Shown: positions 1 through 10,569, numbered from the stretch's first letter. The stretch is 64,000 nucleotides of DNA from Dendrobium chrysotoxum (GCA_019925795.1 CM034313.1:87141663-87205662); one strand, 5' to 3'. Numbers and translations are program-made. Notes: generated by a model not told the origin, from the letters alone.

Positions 1-1239
1 GTCTCAATTCAGTTATATACTAAAAAAATTGCATAGGAAAAATTAACCGGTGAAAACCTAGTTTTATATAGTCAAAATATTCAGAATCTAGTATAGAATA
101 GCATATTAAAAGTTATGCGGTGAAAATATCATGAAATTTGAGAAATATATATTTTTTATCTATAACTCTCTATAAAATTATTGGAATTGAAATTAGTGAT
201 AGGGGTTAAGAAGTTTACCTTGTGCTATATAATATCCTAAATAGGACCTACAAGCGATTTCAACTTCTTGGACTCTAACTCTTCTCTCTCCTCTCTTCTT
301 CTCTAGCAAGGTGGCTAGGGAATTTGATTTGGCAAAATGGTTTATATATTTTATTATTTAAAAATTAATAATTTGACTTGGCACCGTAACATTTAGCTTT
401 ATAGCACTGTTGCATTGCTAGAGAATCTTTTCATCTGAGATATCGAACTACAGCAGCATCGCATGGTGCCGTAGCTCATGCTCATTCTCCCCCTCCACCC
501 GAGAGCTCAATGTCACGGTGTTGCCAATCCCGATGCTGTGGCACTCATAGAGTAATCTTTTAAACTTGGAATTTCACTTATCCAATCTAATTTTTGACTT
601 ATCCAAGGCTTGCTTAAATACTCTAAGACTTAAAATTACTAATCAAATTAAAATTATTAATCATTAACAAAAATTATTTTGGTAGATGACGGATATTAAA
701 ACAAGTCTCTGGGCGCAATTCTTAGGCCTTTAAGTGCCAAGGGAGAGTCCTTTGGGTCATAATCATCATGAGCTGAGGGTTGGCCAAGTCCAAAGGGTTA
801 GGGTCTCAACCTTAAGGGCTTGGATGGATCTATATGAGCACCTTGTAGATCCTGCCAAGAATGACTCTTCAATTTGAATGACCTGGGCGACTTACATTCC
901 TTACCTGATAAGTGCTCATGAAGAGCGAGTGACAACCTTGGTTGAGCTCCTATTGCTGGAACCTATTAAACCCAAGCTATTCTACCTAAACTTGCTAGAT
1001 ACTTGTGAAAGAACTATATCATATGTACGAGTACACCAAAATATTTGTGTTACAATTAAAAAAAATCAAATAATTTATTTGTTATATCATAAAAAAATTA
1101 TCTTACCAAGCATGAATTTTAGGCATCCACTTGAAATTTTTTTCCCAATTTAACCCTTGGTCACCATCTAAATCAATGTTATATCAATTTCATAAGATAT
1201 CAAACTGATATAAATAGTCAATATTTGTTACGTGTTTGA
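1..1239. other. AT-rich intergenic DNA, no gene seen
   Basis: I find no coding region supported by splice sites or a recognisable protein. Around 395-545 there is a cluster of short imperfect palindromic words (for example AGCACTGTTGCATTGCT) that recurs at 10.6 kb and 55.4 kb. The 91-codon open frame at 878-1153 has low-complexity composition and no recognisable domain. Confidence 0.6.
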
Positions 1240-2000
1240 AAATTCACGGTGCTAGAGTGTGTTTAATATCTAAGTTTTGAAAAAAGATTTAGCACACACA
1301 AATACAAGTTATAAGAGATTATATATATTTTTTTATGTGGAAAATCAAAAGAAGGAGAAAACAACATGGCCTAGTCCAGTTATAATAATGCACTAAATAA
1401 TATAATATACTAGAATCCTCCCTTTCTCATAGTTGAAGAAGAATATATTATACACAATTGTGCTAATTATTTGATTCTCATTGTATGAATTGCATAAATC
1501 GGATTTCCACAAGCAAACTATCAAAGCAATAACATAGTTATATGTTGACAACTAAGCCACAATAGTCGGATGACTGATTATTGATGATGGTGACAGTGAT
1601 TGATGATAGTGGCCATCAACGATGATCGCCGAAAAATGCAAAAGAGTTATTTTAGCACTCTCACATCTTGAACCTCTCTTTAGGTGGAAAATGGAGTCCT
1701 ATTTATAGCATTTTTGAAATGGGGCATTTTGATAAATCAAATTTCAAAATACTTATAGAACAGTCCATATGTATCCTCTTGATCATAGATCATGAAACAG
1801 AATTTGACTGCTTTAATAATGTCAAAATGAAATGATCTTGATCTCATTGGATTTGTTTTGTCGAGTCATTTGATTTGGACATAGGTACACAATATTTGGA
1901 GACTGATTGGTTCTCAGAAGTTTTCAAATATGCTTCCACATGTTGCATCTTCGATCATCCAAACTCATATTGAATCATTTGTCCTGGCGATCGTTGATTT
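1240..2000 (-). mobile_element. Degenerate LTR fragment, related to the LTRs at 53 kb and 60 kb
   Basis: Read on the minus strand this stretch has the same layout as the minus LTR at 52982-54864. It has a U3-like part (about 1820-1990, containing CATTGGATTTGT and GTCGAGTC on the plus strand), a TATA box (TATAAATA, reverse complement of 1700-1707), a short region with the GATGATGGTGAC motif, then an R-U5-like part (about 1270-1370) with words such as AGATTTAGCA. It is strongly diverged, the ends are not defined and no target duplication was found. The relationship is seen by eye and is moderate. Confidence 0.5.
1700..1707 (-). promoter_or_regulatory. TATA box of the degenerate LTR
   Basis: TATAAATA on the minus strand, in the same context (TATAAATAG then a pyrimidine-rich stretch) as the TATA boxes of the LTRs at 54399-54406 and 60120-60127. 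Activity is unknown. Confidence 0.4.
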
Positions 2001-2698
2001 TTATCAAGACATTCAGTAGGGCTATAAATTTGCTTTAATTAAAAATCGGCTGGTGCTAAATTCTATAAATTTTCAATTCAAAATTACATTAAGTTTCATA
2101 TTTATCAAGCAAATCTTTTTGAAGACGCACTGATATTTAATGCAAATATATTAAACTTCCCATTTTCAAAATTTTTAGTATATATATTTAATTTTAAACG
2201 AGCCATATTTTAATAAAGCAAATTAGTGTATAATTGGATTCTATTCTAAAATATCGCGAGGACCTAAGTGGCTAAATCAGATATAAATGCCTTTTTTTTT
2301 TTTTAAATGGGAACACCGAAACCATATAATTGAACCTATTTTTCGTTCAAAAAATAATGAAAATATTGTACTAAACATAAAATAATTAAAATTTTTCTCA
2401 AACACTTTCTCTAATCCTATATGCTATCGACAAACCATTTTTCTTAACAGTAAAACACCGTACCTATGTGCTTTATTAATTAATTGGCCTAAACGCGACA
2501 GGTCGAATCCCAATGCGTGGGCCAACGTGTGCCGGACGCACAAAGAAAGCGCGGACGCCCACCATTTCAGCCCACGGATTCCGCAACCAATCATAACCAA
2601 ATTATAAAATAGGTGGCGTCCCCGTAGAAGAATAATCTCAATTATTAATATTTCAAAATCCAAAATACATATTAATTTATTGAGTATTACTACTCTCC
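2001..2698. other. AT-rich intergenic DNA
   Basis: No gene recognised. The 79-codon minus-strand frame at 2424-2663 covers a locally GC-richer patch but shows no domain. Confidence 0.5.
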
Positions 2699-2700
2699 AT

Positions 2701-2928
2701 TTTTTTGAAACGGAGATATCTATCCGCTACCACCTCAATTTATGAGATATTTTGCGGTAGAACTAATCCCTCTGCTGACTTAGAAGAAGCACCCACTCCT
2801 ATATAACCTACTGATCTGTACTTATTAGGACCCCACTTAAGAGACACTGCCGCTCTAGGGGAATCGAATACGAGTTAGGAGGTTCCCAACCATACTCGCC
2901 CACCAACCAAATTAAGCATCAGTGGGGC
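2701..2928 (-). mobile_element. tRNA-derived SINE (diverged)
   Basis: On the minus strand the element starts near CACTGATGCTTAATTTGG. It carries a pol III A-box-like word (TTAATTTGGTTGG, about 2903-2915) and a B-box-like word (TATTCGATTCCCC, about 2858-2870), continues with GAGGGATTAGTT and ends in an A-run (seen as TTTTTTT at 2701-2707 on plus). The same order of words occurs in the better-preserved SINE at 11473-11699, which supports one family. No clear target duplication was seen. Confidence 0.6.
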
Positions 2929-3039
2929 CAAAATTTTTTTTAAAAAAAATTAATCGATGTGACTGATAGCCTATTACAAGATAGATAGATAGATATAGAA
3001 CTAAAAAAAATGCTTAAAAAGCAATAGAAATAATATTTT

Positions 3040-3130
3040 TTATTAGGCCTGAATGAGAATATGACTCTTAATATATATTGCCGACCTCATATAATGGAAT
3101 ATACATTTGTTATTATTATTGTTGTATTAA
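3040..3130 (+). mobile_element. RTE-type LINE 3' end relic
   Basis: The order GACTCTT, then GCCGACC, then ATAATGGAAT, then a TTATTATTATTGTTGTA tail matches the 3' ends of the RTE LINEs at 24.1 kb and 29.96 kb in this window (GTAGCCGACCCC, GGGATAAAGGCTTG, then TTG repeats). Only about 90 bp remain and they are heavily mutated. Confidence 0.45.
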
Positions 3131-3640
3131 AAAATAAGATGGTGTTATATATTTTTTTTCAAAAAACTATAATATTTTTAATGATTATTTATAAAAAAAT
3201 TATGAGTAATATTACACTGTTTAAAAGAAGGAAATAAGGATTAATTAAATTCTCTTTAATAAGCGAATAATTAAATATTCAAAAACTTTTATTTAAAAAA
3301 ACAAATTGTTAATTTATCTTATTGAACATTTATGTGAAATTATTTTTATTATTTTTTTAGGAGCTTAAAATTTTATAGAAATTTAGGGGGGCAAATAAAA
3401 AAAAAGTGGTCAAATTTTTATGATATTTTTTCTAATAATTGCGTATAAATATCTTATTATTTCATAATTGTTATATATATTAAACAATAAATATTTTAAA
3501 TAAATTTGAATCTATCTTCAAACTAATATTACATAATTTATATTACTAAAATATAAAAATGGAATATATTAATTTTTTAAGCTCGACATAATTAAAATTT
3601 ACTCAGATATCCCAATTATTGTTTGAGAGGCTTTAAAAGC
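3131..3640. other. Very AT-rich intergenic DNA upstream of the FLZ gene
   Basis: Mostly A/T runs with nothing recognisable. The FLZ promoter should lie in its last part. A pyrimidine-rich stretch (about 3660-3715) directly precedes the start codon and is probably the 5' leader. No convincing TATA box was seen. Confidence 0.5.
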
Positions 3641-3731
3641 GTCGTGGAGGAGCCAATAATTCTCTACCTTTTCTCTCCCACCATCGCCAAAACCACCTCA
3701 CTCCATCTTCTCCGATTAGGCAACTCCGGCG

Positions 3732-4759
3732 ATGTTGGCCCATCGGCCCGCGCGGATCGTTCCGGCCCCGATCCCAAAATCCGGTAGGCAGTTACAGGAC
3801 CGCGACGCCGTGTTTAGCCCACTAGAGCGCAACCCTCAGTCGCCGAAGGGCTGGAAGAAGAGAGAGGCAGACGGCGTTGGGCTCGGCATCGTGGCTGCGC
3901 TTGAGAAGGACCGACCGTCAAAGATCGTCGCCACTTCTCAGAAGTCAGCTCCGATTGACGTCGCGCCGCCGAGGAATGAGGAGGCTTCGGCCGCTGTCGG
4001 GGATTTTCCGGTGGCGGAGTTCCTCAGCTGCTGCAATTTATGCAGGAAGAGATTGGACGGGAAAGATATTTACATGTATAGGTAATTAAGCCCTTCCTTT
4101 TTTAACTTTTTCTCCTCTGTGTAAGATTTTCTGGTGGTGAGGGTATAGTGTTTTTGCTATGAGTTTTTTTTCCTTTTTGAGATGATAAAATTTGTAAAAT
4201 TAATCAGATCTTGTTTGGTTAAAGAGTCCGCGCTGGTTCAGGTTTTGATCATCATTAATCTTGTCATAATTATTTTGGATTTTTGTTATTGTTATTATTA
4301 AATTTATTTTTTAATATTTTTTATTATATATAGTGATGCGATTTTCATTCTTTTATTTCAGTATAAATTAATCTATTTTTAAAAAAATAATTATATCATG
4401 ATATTCTCCTATAATTTCCATTCAGACGAGAATAAAAATTGTCAGATTTATTTTGAAATTATTACAACAAAATTTTTTCATATATAATGTTATTCCAGCA
4501 AATTCAATGATTTTGAATCTCATTGAGAGATAAATTATATGATATCCTGAAATAATTATTTTTCTAATATATAAATTTTGATATTTGCAGAGGGGAGATG
4601 GCATTTTGCAGTGTTGAGTGCAGGCATCAGCAAATTATGAGCGATGAGTGCACGGAGAAATGTGTCTCAGGAGTTCTTAGACCGTCAGAAATCTCGACCT
4701 CACCGTGTTCAGCCGGCGGTCGCCGCCGGATTTTCTTCACCGGAATCATGGCGGCATAA
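3732..4759 (+). CDS. FCS-like zinc-finger (FLZ, DUF581) protein, two exons
   Basis: Spliced gene. Exon 1 is 3732-4081, the intron 4082-4590 (GT...TTTGCAG) and exon 2 4591-4759, giving 172 residues. The FLZ domain spans the intron. Cys101 and Cys104 form CNLC, followed by 17 residues (including RKRLDGKDIYMYRGEMA) and then FCSVEC with Cys123 and Cys127. This matches the family pattern C-x2-C-x17-FCS-x2-C. The segment RHQQIMSDECTEKC follows, as is usual. The N-terminal 95 residues are Pro/Arg/Ala-rich and probably disordered. FLZ proteins are plant-specific adaptors, several of which bind SnRK1 kinase subunits. That role here is inferred from the family. The start is the first ATG after a pyrimidine-rich leader. 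The splice phase (AG|A, Arg117) restores the domain exactly, so the gene looks intact. It is much GC-richer than its surroundings. Which FLZ paralogue it is cannot be told. Confidence 0.92.
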
Positions 4760-4774
4760 CTATGTATCTATATG

Positions 4775-4814
<40 letters not shown>
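4775..4814 (+). repeat. (GA)n microsatellite in the FLZ 3' UTR
   Basis: A purine run of GAGA units, interrupted once by AAA, beginning about 15 bp after the FLZ stop codon. It is likely transcribed and length-variable. Confidence 0.9.
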
Positions 4815-4816
<2 letters not shown>

Positions 4817-4978
4817 GGTTTCTTCGGCAGAAGCAGAGCAATGGCAAGAGGCCACATAGCTGTATAAGTGCAATATGAGATCGGTGTACCAAAATTTTTG
4901 TCAATATAATTTTTTTAAGCTTACTCTTTATAATGATGATTTAAAGAAATATAAATTCTAATTATAATTATGGCTTGT

Positions 4979-5082
4979 TTGGAGCGGCTTTCTTAATGCT
5001 TTCTAAATCAATTTTTTAGTACAAAAATTTCTAGGTCAAAAAAAATTTGTACTAAAAAGCTGCTTTAGAAAGTAGGATCAAA
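4979..5082. mobile_element. MITE-like inverted repeat
   Basis: The left arm CTTTCTAAATCAATTTTTTA (then GTACAAAA) is matched in reverse complement by the right arm CTTTCTAAAGCAGCTTTTTA (then GTACAAA). The arms are about 45 bp each and could fold into one long hairpin. The same words (GCTTCTTAAAGCAGATTTTT) appear in the 101-bp element at 14527-14627. No transposase and no clear target duplication. Confidence 0.6.
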
Positions 5083-5236
5083 AATCTGAAGTAGATGGGA
5101 TTGAAAGAAGAAAGAGAAAGATAATTAGCATATTTGATAAGCAGAAATTTTTTAGATACCAAATAGAGAGAAATGAATCATTTGGAACTGTAAACAATAT
5201 GAGGATATAAAAACTAGAACAGCTGATCAGGATTGA

Positions 5237-5480
5237 CACTACAAGGATACAACTGATTTGCGATTACACTAACAATTGTAAAATTGATTGCAAATACTAA
5301 TTTGAGGCCGCCGAGCATCATTTAGATGGTCACTAATTTGCTCGTCGCAAATATTTATCGACAAGATCTGCGATGATTAATTGTTGCAAAAAAGATGTTG
5401 CAAATAGCTCTTGGAAGCTTAAGCTCGAGGCGATTTTTGCGACCGACAACGATCATCAATTTTACGACGAAATGTTTTTT
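5237..5480 (+). mobile_element. Truncated CACTA transposon end
   Basis: Begins CACTACAAGG, a typical CACTA terminus. It is followed by a cluster of short subterminal words in both orientations (TTGCGAT, TCGTCGCAAAT, CTGCGATG, GTTGCAAA, TTTGCGAC, TTTACGACG). No matching opposite terminus was found, so only one end is present. The family differs from the CCGGCGG-type element just downstream. Confidence 0.5.
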
Positions 5481-5941
5481 TGACATACATGAATAATGGG
5501 CTTCTTTATTCTCTACACCCATACAAGATACAGAACCCAACCAACATGATATCATAATTTATAGAATTTAAGGATAATTTCATAGAAATAGAACATATAT
5601 AACATAATTAAATCAAAATGAATAAACTAATACAATAGTTTTGAAATTAGTTATATAGTTATGATCAAATTAGTTATTATATATAATAGTTGCACTAACA
5701 TCATTCTCCCACGTCTTTTAATAAAACAAGATATAAGAAAAATCATCCTATTAGTATAAAAAGTTTAAAACCCCACTAAACATATTCATCACCATCATCA
5801 TCATCTTCATTATTGTTATGAATTTTGGAGAAAGAAGAAGCTTTTATTGAGCTTCTTGGAAGAGAGGGAGAGAGGGAGGGAAGAGAGAAGGGAAAAATTG
5901 AACTAATCACTTATTGGCTTGGCTTGCACACCTAGAACTAT
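5481..5941. other. AT-rich intergenic DNA
   Basis: No gene recognised. It contains a short ATC/ATT trinucleotide-rich patch (about 5785-5815) and a GA-rich patch (about 5830-5895). Confidence 0.5.
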
Positions 5942-5962
5942 CACTACAGGAAAAAAAGCTAT

Positions 5963-6335
5963 TACCGGCGGACAAAATCCGCCGGTAAAGTAAAAAATGC
6001 GACGGAAATAGTAGGTTTCCAGCGGATTACCGGCGGAAATCTCTCCGACGGTAAAACGCTGGAAACCTACTATTTCCGTCGCATTTTCTTTTCGCCGGAA
6101 GCATTTCCGGCGGATGTTCCGGCGGATATATTTGACAACCCGACGCCTTTTTTGTAGCCGTGTTCCGACATAAAAACTGTCGGAAATTCCGAAGGATATT
6201 CCGCCGCAATAAAAACGATGCCTATTCTTACCGTCTGATATCACCGTCGAAGTATCCGTCGGAAGTTCCGTCGCATATTCCGCCGGAAATGTCGTCATAT
6301 CGTATTTCCGACACGGTTACCGACGGATAATCCGC
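5963..6335. repeat. Left subterminal repeat zone of the CACTA element
   Basis: Dense short words in both orientations, such as ACCGGCGGA, TCCGCCGGTA, TCCGACGG and CCGTCGG, spaced roughly every 15-25 bp. In En/Spm-type elements such subterminal arrays bind the element's own DNA-binding protein. That function is inferred here. GC content is far above the surroundings. Confidence 0.85.
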
Positions 6336-6619
6336 TGGAAACCTGTAGCAGAAAAAAAAACCTTCCTCACTTTGAAAAGTGATTTCTACATTTATACCTG
6401 CATACAAAAAATTACAACACCATATATATTCTACAAAATTAACAGTTACACAAACCAGAAGAGCATCATCCAGATAATGAATAATTAAACATGTATACAA
6501 TAAACATATATAAGAAAAGTGTCATCAACAAATAACTAAATATGTTCAAACAGCAAATAGATAAATATGTCAAAAAAACACATAAAAATAGATGTCCACA
6601 TCAGTAAAATAGATAACTA

Positions 6620-7180
6620 CTCTGATTCAGCTTCATCCTCAGGTGATGCTGTACTTCTACCACTACTCATCTACTCCCTCATCTTTCTCATTTCTTCTAA
6701 CATTTGAGCTTGCTGCTGTTGTATCTGCATCTGCTGCTGCTGCATTTACATCTGCCAATCAGCTTGGGCTTTCCGTACATGTTCTAGCTCGGCTGTAAGG
6801 GTAGCTATCTTTTGGTTATATAAAAATTCATGGGTACTAGATGAAAAACTGCCGCCACTAGATGACTGCCCTTCATATGCATAGGCCTGCGAGCCTAACC
6901 CGTATACTCTGCCATGCTGCATTCCTCCTACCGCTTGCGACCAAGTGCGGTAGTCATAATAGTCTGTTGATCCAGTAGAAGAACCTTCACCTGCTGCAGC
7001 CTGACTCTCTCAAAGCTGTGTATACTCCTCCTATGAAAGTTAATAAAAAGTTATGCAATTTACACATAATATCACCAAAATTAAACTTATATACTTACAT
7101 AGGCTCTCCTAGCACGCTCGTCAATTCATTGCAAGCGAGCTCGAGGGTTTGACCAAAATATGTATGCATGAGCTTTTGGA
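6620..7180 (-). pseudogene. CACTA transposase-associated protein (Ptta/En/Spm, Transposase_24 type), 3' part, broken
   Basis: Reading minus from about 7180, one exon-like piece ends in DERARRAY followed by a donor-like GTAAGTAT (near 7096). A second piece begins after an acceptor-like TTTCATAG (near 7036). It encodes EEYTQL, a stop, then ESQAAAGEGSSTGS, a W-containing stretch with GRVYGLGSQAYAYEG, a coiled-coil-like segment (ATLTAELEHVRKAQADWQM), a Gln-rich run (MQQQQMQIQQQQAQMLEEMR) and the end STASPEDEAESE. The GRVYGLGS word and the Gln/Met coiled-coil tail are typical of the plant En/Spm-associated protein family. In-frame stops (near 7013, after WQM, and after KMRE) show it is dead. It lies between the left subterminal zone and the LINE insertion. 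Confidence 0.7.
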
Positions 7181-7189
7181 ATCATTTCG

Positions 7190-8070
7190 TATCCTATCTC
7201 TAAGGGTACAACCACTCATCCACCTGAGCATCCTCATTTCTGCAACGCTTAACTTAGAATTATGCTACTCTTTTATTGGCCAACATTCGGCACCATAAAG
7301 CATTGCAGGTTTCACCATCATCTTATAAAATTTTCCCTTAAGTTTGAGGAGAGATTATTGTGTCCGGACATCGAACATGTCCAGAGACCAATAAAAAAGC
7401 GCCACATCATTAGGCGCGCGGTACTGAGCTCGATACCGAGCGCGGTACCACTCGGTACCGACAGCAGTACCGCTTGGTACCGATCGGTGCCGCTATCCGG
7501 ACGGAATAATTTTTCAAGTTTGAGGGGTACTTTTCTATCACACAATAAGCCTGATGCATTCCTCCACTGCAACCATCCTACTTGGATATCTAAAATGTGT
7601 ACTCTTATTAATGACCAACATTCTGCACTTAAAAGAATTGCAGGTCTCACTACCATCTTATAGAATTTTCCCTTAAGTTTGAGAGGGACTTTTCTATCAC
7701 ATAACAAGCCCAATGCATTCCTCCACTTCAACCATCCAACTTGAATTTTACTAATAATATCCACATCTATTCCATTACTCTGAACAATAGACCCAAGATA
7801 TCTAAAATGTGTGCTCTTATTAATGACTTTGATTGCCCAAAGTTACAAACCCACACTTGATTTATTATTACTAAAATTACACTCCATATATTCAGTTTTA
7901 GATTTACTCAAACGAAAGCTTTTAGACTCTAAGGTTGGCCTACATAGTTCAAGTTTACCTTCAACTCCCTCTCTAGTCTTATCAACAAGAAGAATATCAT
8001 CAGCAAAAAGCATACACCAATGTACATCCTCTTGTAAATGTCTAGTGAGAACATCCATGACTAAAGCCAA
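7190..8070 (-). pseudogene. RTE-type LINE reverse transcriptase fragment inside the CACTA element
   Basis: The minus-strand translation from 8070 contains LTRHLQEDVHWCMLFADDIL (the FADD catalytic motif of RTE reverse transcriptases), followed by LVDKTREGVEGKLEL. Further along comes the RTE C-terminal region [20 protein letters not shown], then [19 protein letters not shown]. The last part ([15 protein letters not shown]) occurs a second time (about 7516-7580), so a local duplication has occurred. Frameshifts and stops make it non-functional. A 167-bp MITE splits it at 7349/7517. Homologous pieces lie in introns of the UBP1-like gene. Confidence 0.85.
7350..7516. mobile_element. 167-bp MITE nested in the LINE fragment, with 9-bp target duplication
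   Basis: The LINE sequence is interrupted between two copies of AGTTTGAGG (7341-7349 and 7517-7525). In the undisrupted LINE copy at 30.4 kb the same word occurs once (AAGTTTGAGGGGTACTTTTC). The insert has imperfect terminal inverted repeats (AGAGATTATTGTGTCCGGAC versus TGAAAAATTATTCCGTCCGG) and a GC-rich centre with repeated GGTACCG words. A 9-bp duplication fits a Mutator-like element, but the family is not certain. Confidence 0.75.
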
Positions 8071-8077
8071 AAATCAG

Positions 8078-8263
8078 GAATGCGAAAGGGAGAAAGTTAC
8101 CTAAACAGCAAGCGAGCTCCCGGCCAAACGTCAACAGAGCGAAGTCGACCAGCGCGCATCAAGGAGAGAAGTCGAACTGCGTCCAACGAGAGAAGTTCAT
8201 CAAATTATGGCAAACTGACCGGAGCAAACGGACCGAAGAATGCGAAAGGGAGAAAGTTACCTA
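8078..8263 (+). repeat. 26-bp direct repeat pair, 160 bp apart, at the edge of GC-rich cargo
   Basis: GAATGCGAAAGGGAGAAAGT (continuing TACCTA) occurs at 8078-8103 and again at 8238-8263. The segment between and after is GC-rich and unlike the flanks. Confidence 0.85.
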
Positions 8264-8462
8264 CACAGAGCGACCGGCATGGGCGAGGTCGAAGAGGTAC
8301 GTCGTCGAAGGAGCTCGAGGGCAGGGTCATCGTTGAAGGAGCTCGATCGAGCGAGGGAGGGACGTCGTCGACGGAGCTCAAGGGCAGGCGCGTTGTTGTC
8401 GACAGAGCAGGGACGTCGTCAAAGCAGCGACCTAAAGCAGAATGAGCTGAAGTCGAGGGCAC
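8104..8462 (+). repeat. GC-rich segment with about 61-bp internal repeats inside the CACTA element
   Basis: ACGTCGTCGAAGGAGCTCGA (8301), ACGTCGTCGACGGAGCTCAA (8362) and a shorter ACGTCGTCAAAG (8413) are spaced about 61 and 51 bp apart. Both strands are open over more than 250 bp, which I attribute to the high GC content. It could be captured host DNA, which CACTA elements often carry, but no host protein was recognised. Confidence 0.6.
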
Positions 8463-8479
8463 GGGGCCGATATATTGAA

Positions 8480-8720
8480 ATTACCGGCGTATTTTCTAGC
8501 GGGTTTTAATTAACCCGGCGGTAAATCCGCCGGAATATCCGTCGGATATTACCGGCGGAATATGCGTCGGTATATTGAAAATATCCGTCGGAATATTACC
8601 GACGGTATTTCCGCCGGAAAGTCCGCCGTAAGCTTACCGGCGGAACAATCTGTCGGAAATGCCGTCGTTGATTCCGGCGTAACAATATCCGCCGGAACTT
8701 CCGACGGTATTTCATTGTTT
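8480..8720. repeat. Right subterminal repeat zone of the CACTA element
   Basis: Same vocabulary as the left zone (ACCGGCG, TCCGCCGG, TCCGTCGG, CCGACGG) in both orientations, ending just before the right terminus. It confirms that the two ends belong to one element. Confidence 0.85.
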
Positions 8721-8733
8721 TCCTGTAGTGTAT

Positions 8734-9059
8734 TACAATCATCTCTATTTATAGAACAAAAGAGCTAAAAGGATGAAATGCACCTAAGAGTTAACATAAC
8801 ATAAAATTGGACCAATCACAATAATTATCATCATAATCAACAACAACAGCATCAGCTTTGAGTTTTGCCTGTACCACCTTGTTGATAAAATTGCTTTGAG
8901 ATTTTTTTTCTAAAAATTTATTTACATGGATCACACCTTGGCTGAGCAAAAGAGAGAGATGGTGGTGGTTGGCGGCACCTAAGGGAGCTAGATATTGGAT
9001 ATAGGGTCAATTGTGAAAGTAAGAAGGCGATAAGGCAAGTGAGGAGTGACGATTTAGTT
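8734..9059. other. Intergenic DNA between two CACTA-type insertions
   Basis: Nothing recognisable. Short runs of CAACAACAACAGCATCAGC type are present around 8840. Confidence 0.4.
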
Positions 9060-9196
9060 CACTATAGGAGAAATAGGAATCTCTAGTAGTTTTTTCTGGT
9101 ATATATTCCTCATCAGAAGTAGCGACGGAATTACCGGCAGATTTCAAAGTTTTTCCGACGGATTTGCCCACTGGAAATGTTACATTTCCCGTAGTG
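9060..9196. mobile_element. Miniature CACTA-like element (137 bp)
   Basis: Starts CACTATAGGAGAAAT and ends, on minus, CACTACGGGAAATG. The interior has the words GCGACGGAATTACCGGC and TCCGACGGATTT seen in the 2.79 kb element, so it looks like a deletion derivative of that family. The flanking trinucleotides (GTT and TTT) are not identical, so the target duplication is unproven. Confidence 0.55.
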
Positions 9197-10500
9197 TTTA
9201 TAAATTCGTCTAAGTGAGAGAGATTGTGTAGCATCCTAACGATAGTCCGAAAGAGAAAAACAGCAAAAATGAGAAAGTAGGGCATGAGCTCTTGCAACCA
9301 TTCACAACAATCGATCGTAATGAAACAGTATTCAGGTAGTGTGAGAATTTGACTAACTATGTTGACTTATATGCATCTCTATTTCTATTAATATTTGAGT
9401 GCTTCAAATTCCGTTTATTTATAAGTAAAATTTTGTGTAATATAAAGAACATAATCAATTTTGCATTTTAAAATTTGAATTTGAAAGCAAGCAAGTTTGG
9501 CTGGAAAAATCACTCCTTGATAAACTGGTGCTCCAAATAAACTTGTCACCAAAGTTCTTGAAAACATCTTTTTAAATAGTGATAAAATTGTAATAAATGA
9601 TTCACAAAATCCTTCATTAAAAAAAAGGAATTTAACAACAATAAAACATTCACATTTTGATGGAAATTTGAGTTTGTATGTCTCATAATGCCTAAAATTG
9701 AAGAAATATATTTGTTGTTTTGCTTCTTGGGTAAATATGATTGAAAGTTTCATTCGAAACATGATGTTCTTGAAATTCAAAGAGACGCCCTAGTTTATAT
9801 AAGTAACCTTTCATGATTCTAGTTTGTGAATACTGGTTCTGAGGCAAAATTTCAATATTAGATTTTCATCTTCATCTTCCTCTCTACCTGTCCTCCGATA
9901 GTCATTAAAAGTTTGTGATGTTATATATTTGGCAAATTATTTATCTTTTAAACCTAAAAGGATATTAGATTTTAGATTATCAGCTTTGAAGGTTGCTCAA
10001 ATTTTGCTCTAACATTGATCGAATAAAGATTGGCACATGATCAAATACTCTTTGAAGCTTACTCAAAACATGTTTGCTTTACGAAATCAAGATCAAACAA
10101 TAGTCAAAGAAATTTCAATTATGTGTTGAAGACGGTTTGATCATGGTATGAATCAATGATGGAAACAATATTCAAATGACTTCTAGAGCATGGTTAGTCA
10201 AAATTCAAGCAAGGGTTTAATGGAACTTCGAGCAAAGTTCAAATTTAAAATTTTTATATTGCCTCATTTTTGTGATTGACTCATTTGACTTCTCTTGCTT
10301 TATATCAAAATATATGGTCGGGTAACACATAATTTTGAGAGTGCGATAAGAAAATTTTTATTTCATTCGAGTCATTTGAAGCTAATAACACTATAGTGCT
10401 GAATATGAGAGGCGACACACACCATCATGCATATAGAGAGGTATTACACTACTTTTATGTGCTTCATGTAGATGTTATTTGCTTTTAGTTGTTGTTATTT
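9197..10500. other. Intergenic DNA, nothing recognised
   Basis: AT-rich. The minus-strand frame at 9415-9780 (121 codons) is Phe/Lys/Ile-rich with no domain and is probably chance. Confidence 0.5.
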
Positions 10501-10569
10501 TATTAAAATCTGATTGTGTGGATCAATTGGTTGTACTGTTGGCTTAGACCTCAATTCTATCAGTTGAGC

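Larger units (their letters stand above)
5942..8730. mobile_element. Complete non-autonomous CACTA (En/Spm) transposon, 2.79 kb
   Basis: Both ends are present. The left end is CACTACAGGAAAA and the right end, read on minus, is CACTACAGGAAAA, giving a perfect 13-bp terminal inverted repeat. It is flanked by the 3-bp duplication TAT (5939-5941 and 8731-8733), the length expected for CACTA elements. Both subterminal zones are packed with short CCGGCGGA / TCCGACGG words. The interior is a patchwork: a decayed transposase 3' end (minus), an RTE LINE fragment (minus) holding a small MITE, and a GC-rich segment with internal repeats. No intact transposase exists, so any movement would need an autonomous relative. 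Confidence 0.92.

Noticed and set aside
5903..6500. Overlapping minus-strand frames in the left CACTA end
   Set aside because: They arise from the dense CCGGCGG subterminal repeats, and no domain is present.
8080..8509. Protein-coding gene in the GC-rich part of the CACTA element
   Set aside because: Open frames exist on both strands at once and contain simple repeats. This is expected from GC-rich repeats, and no domain is visible.
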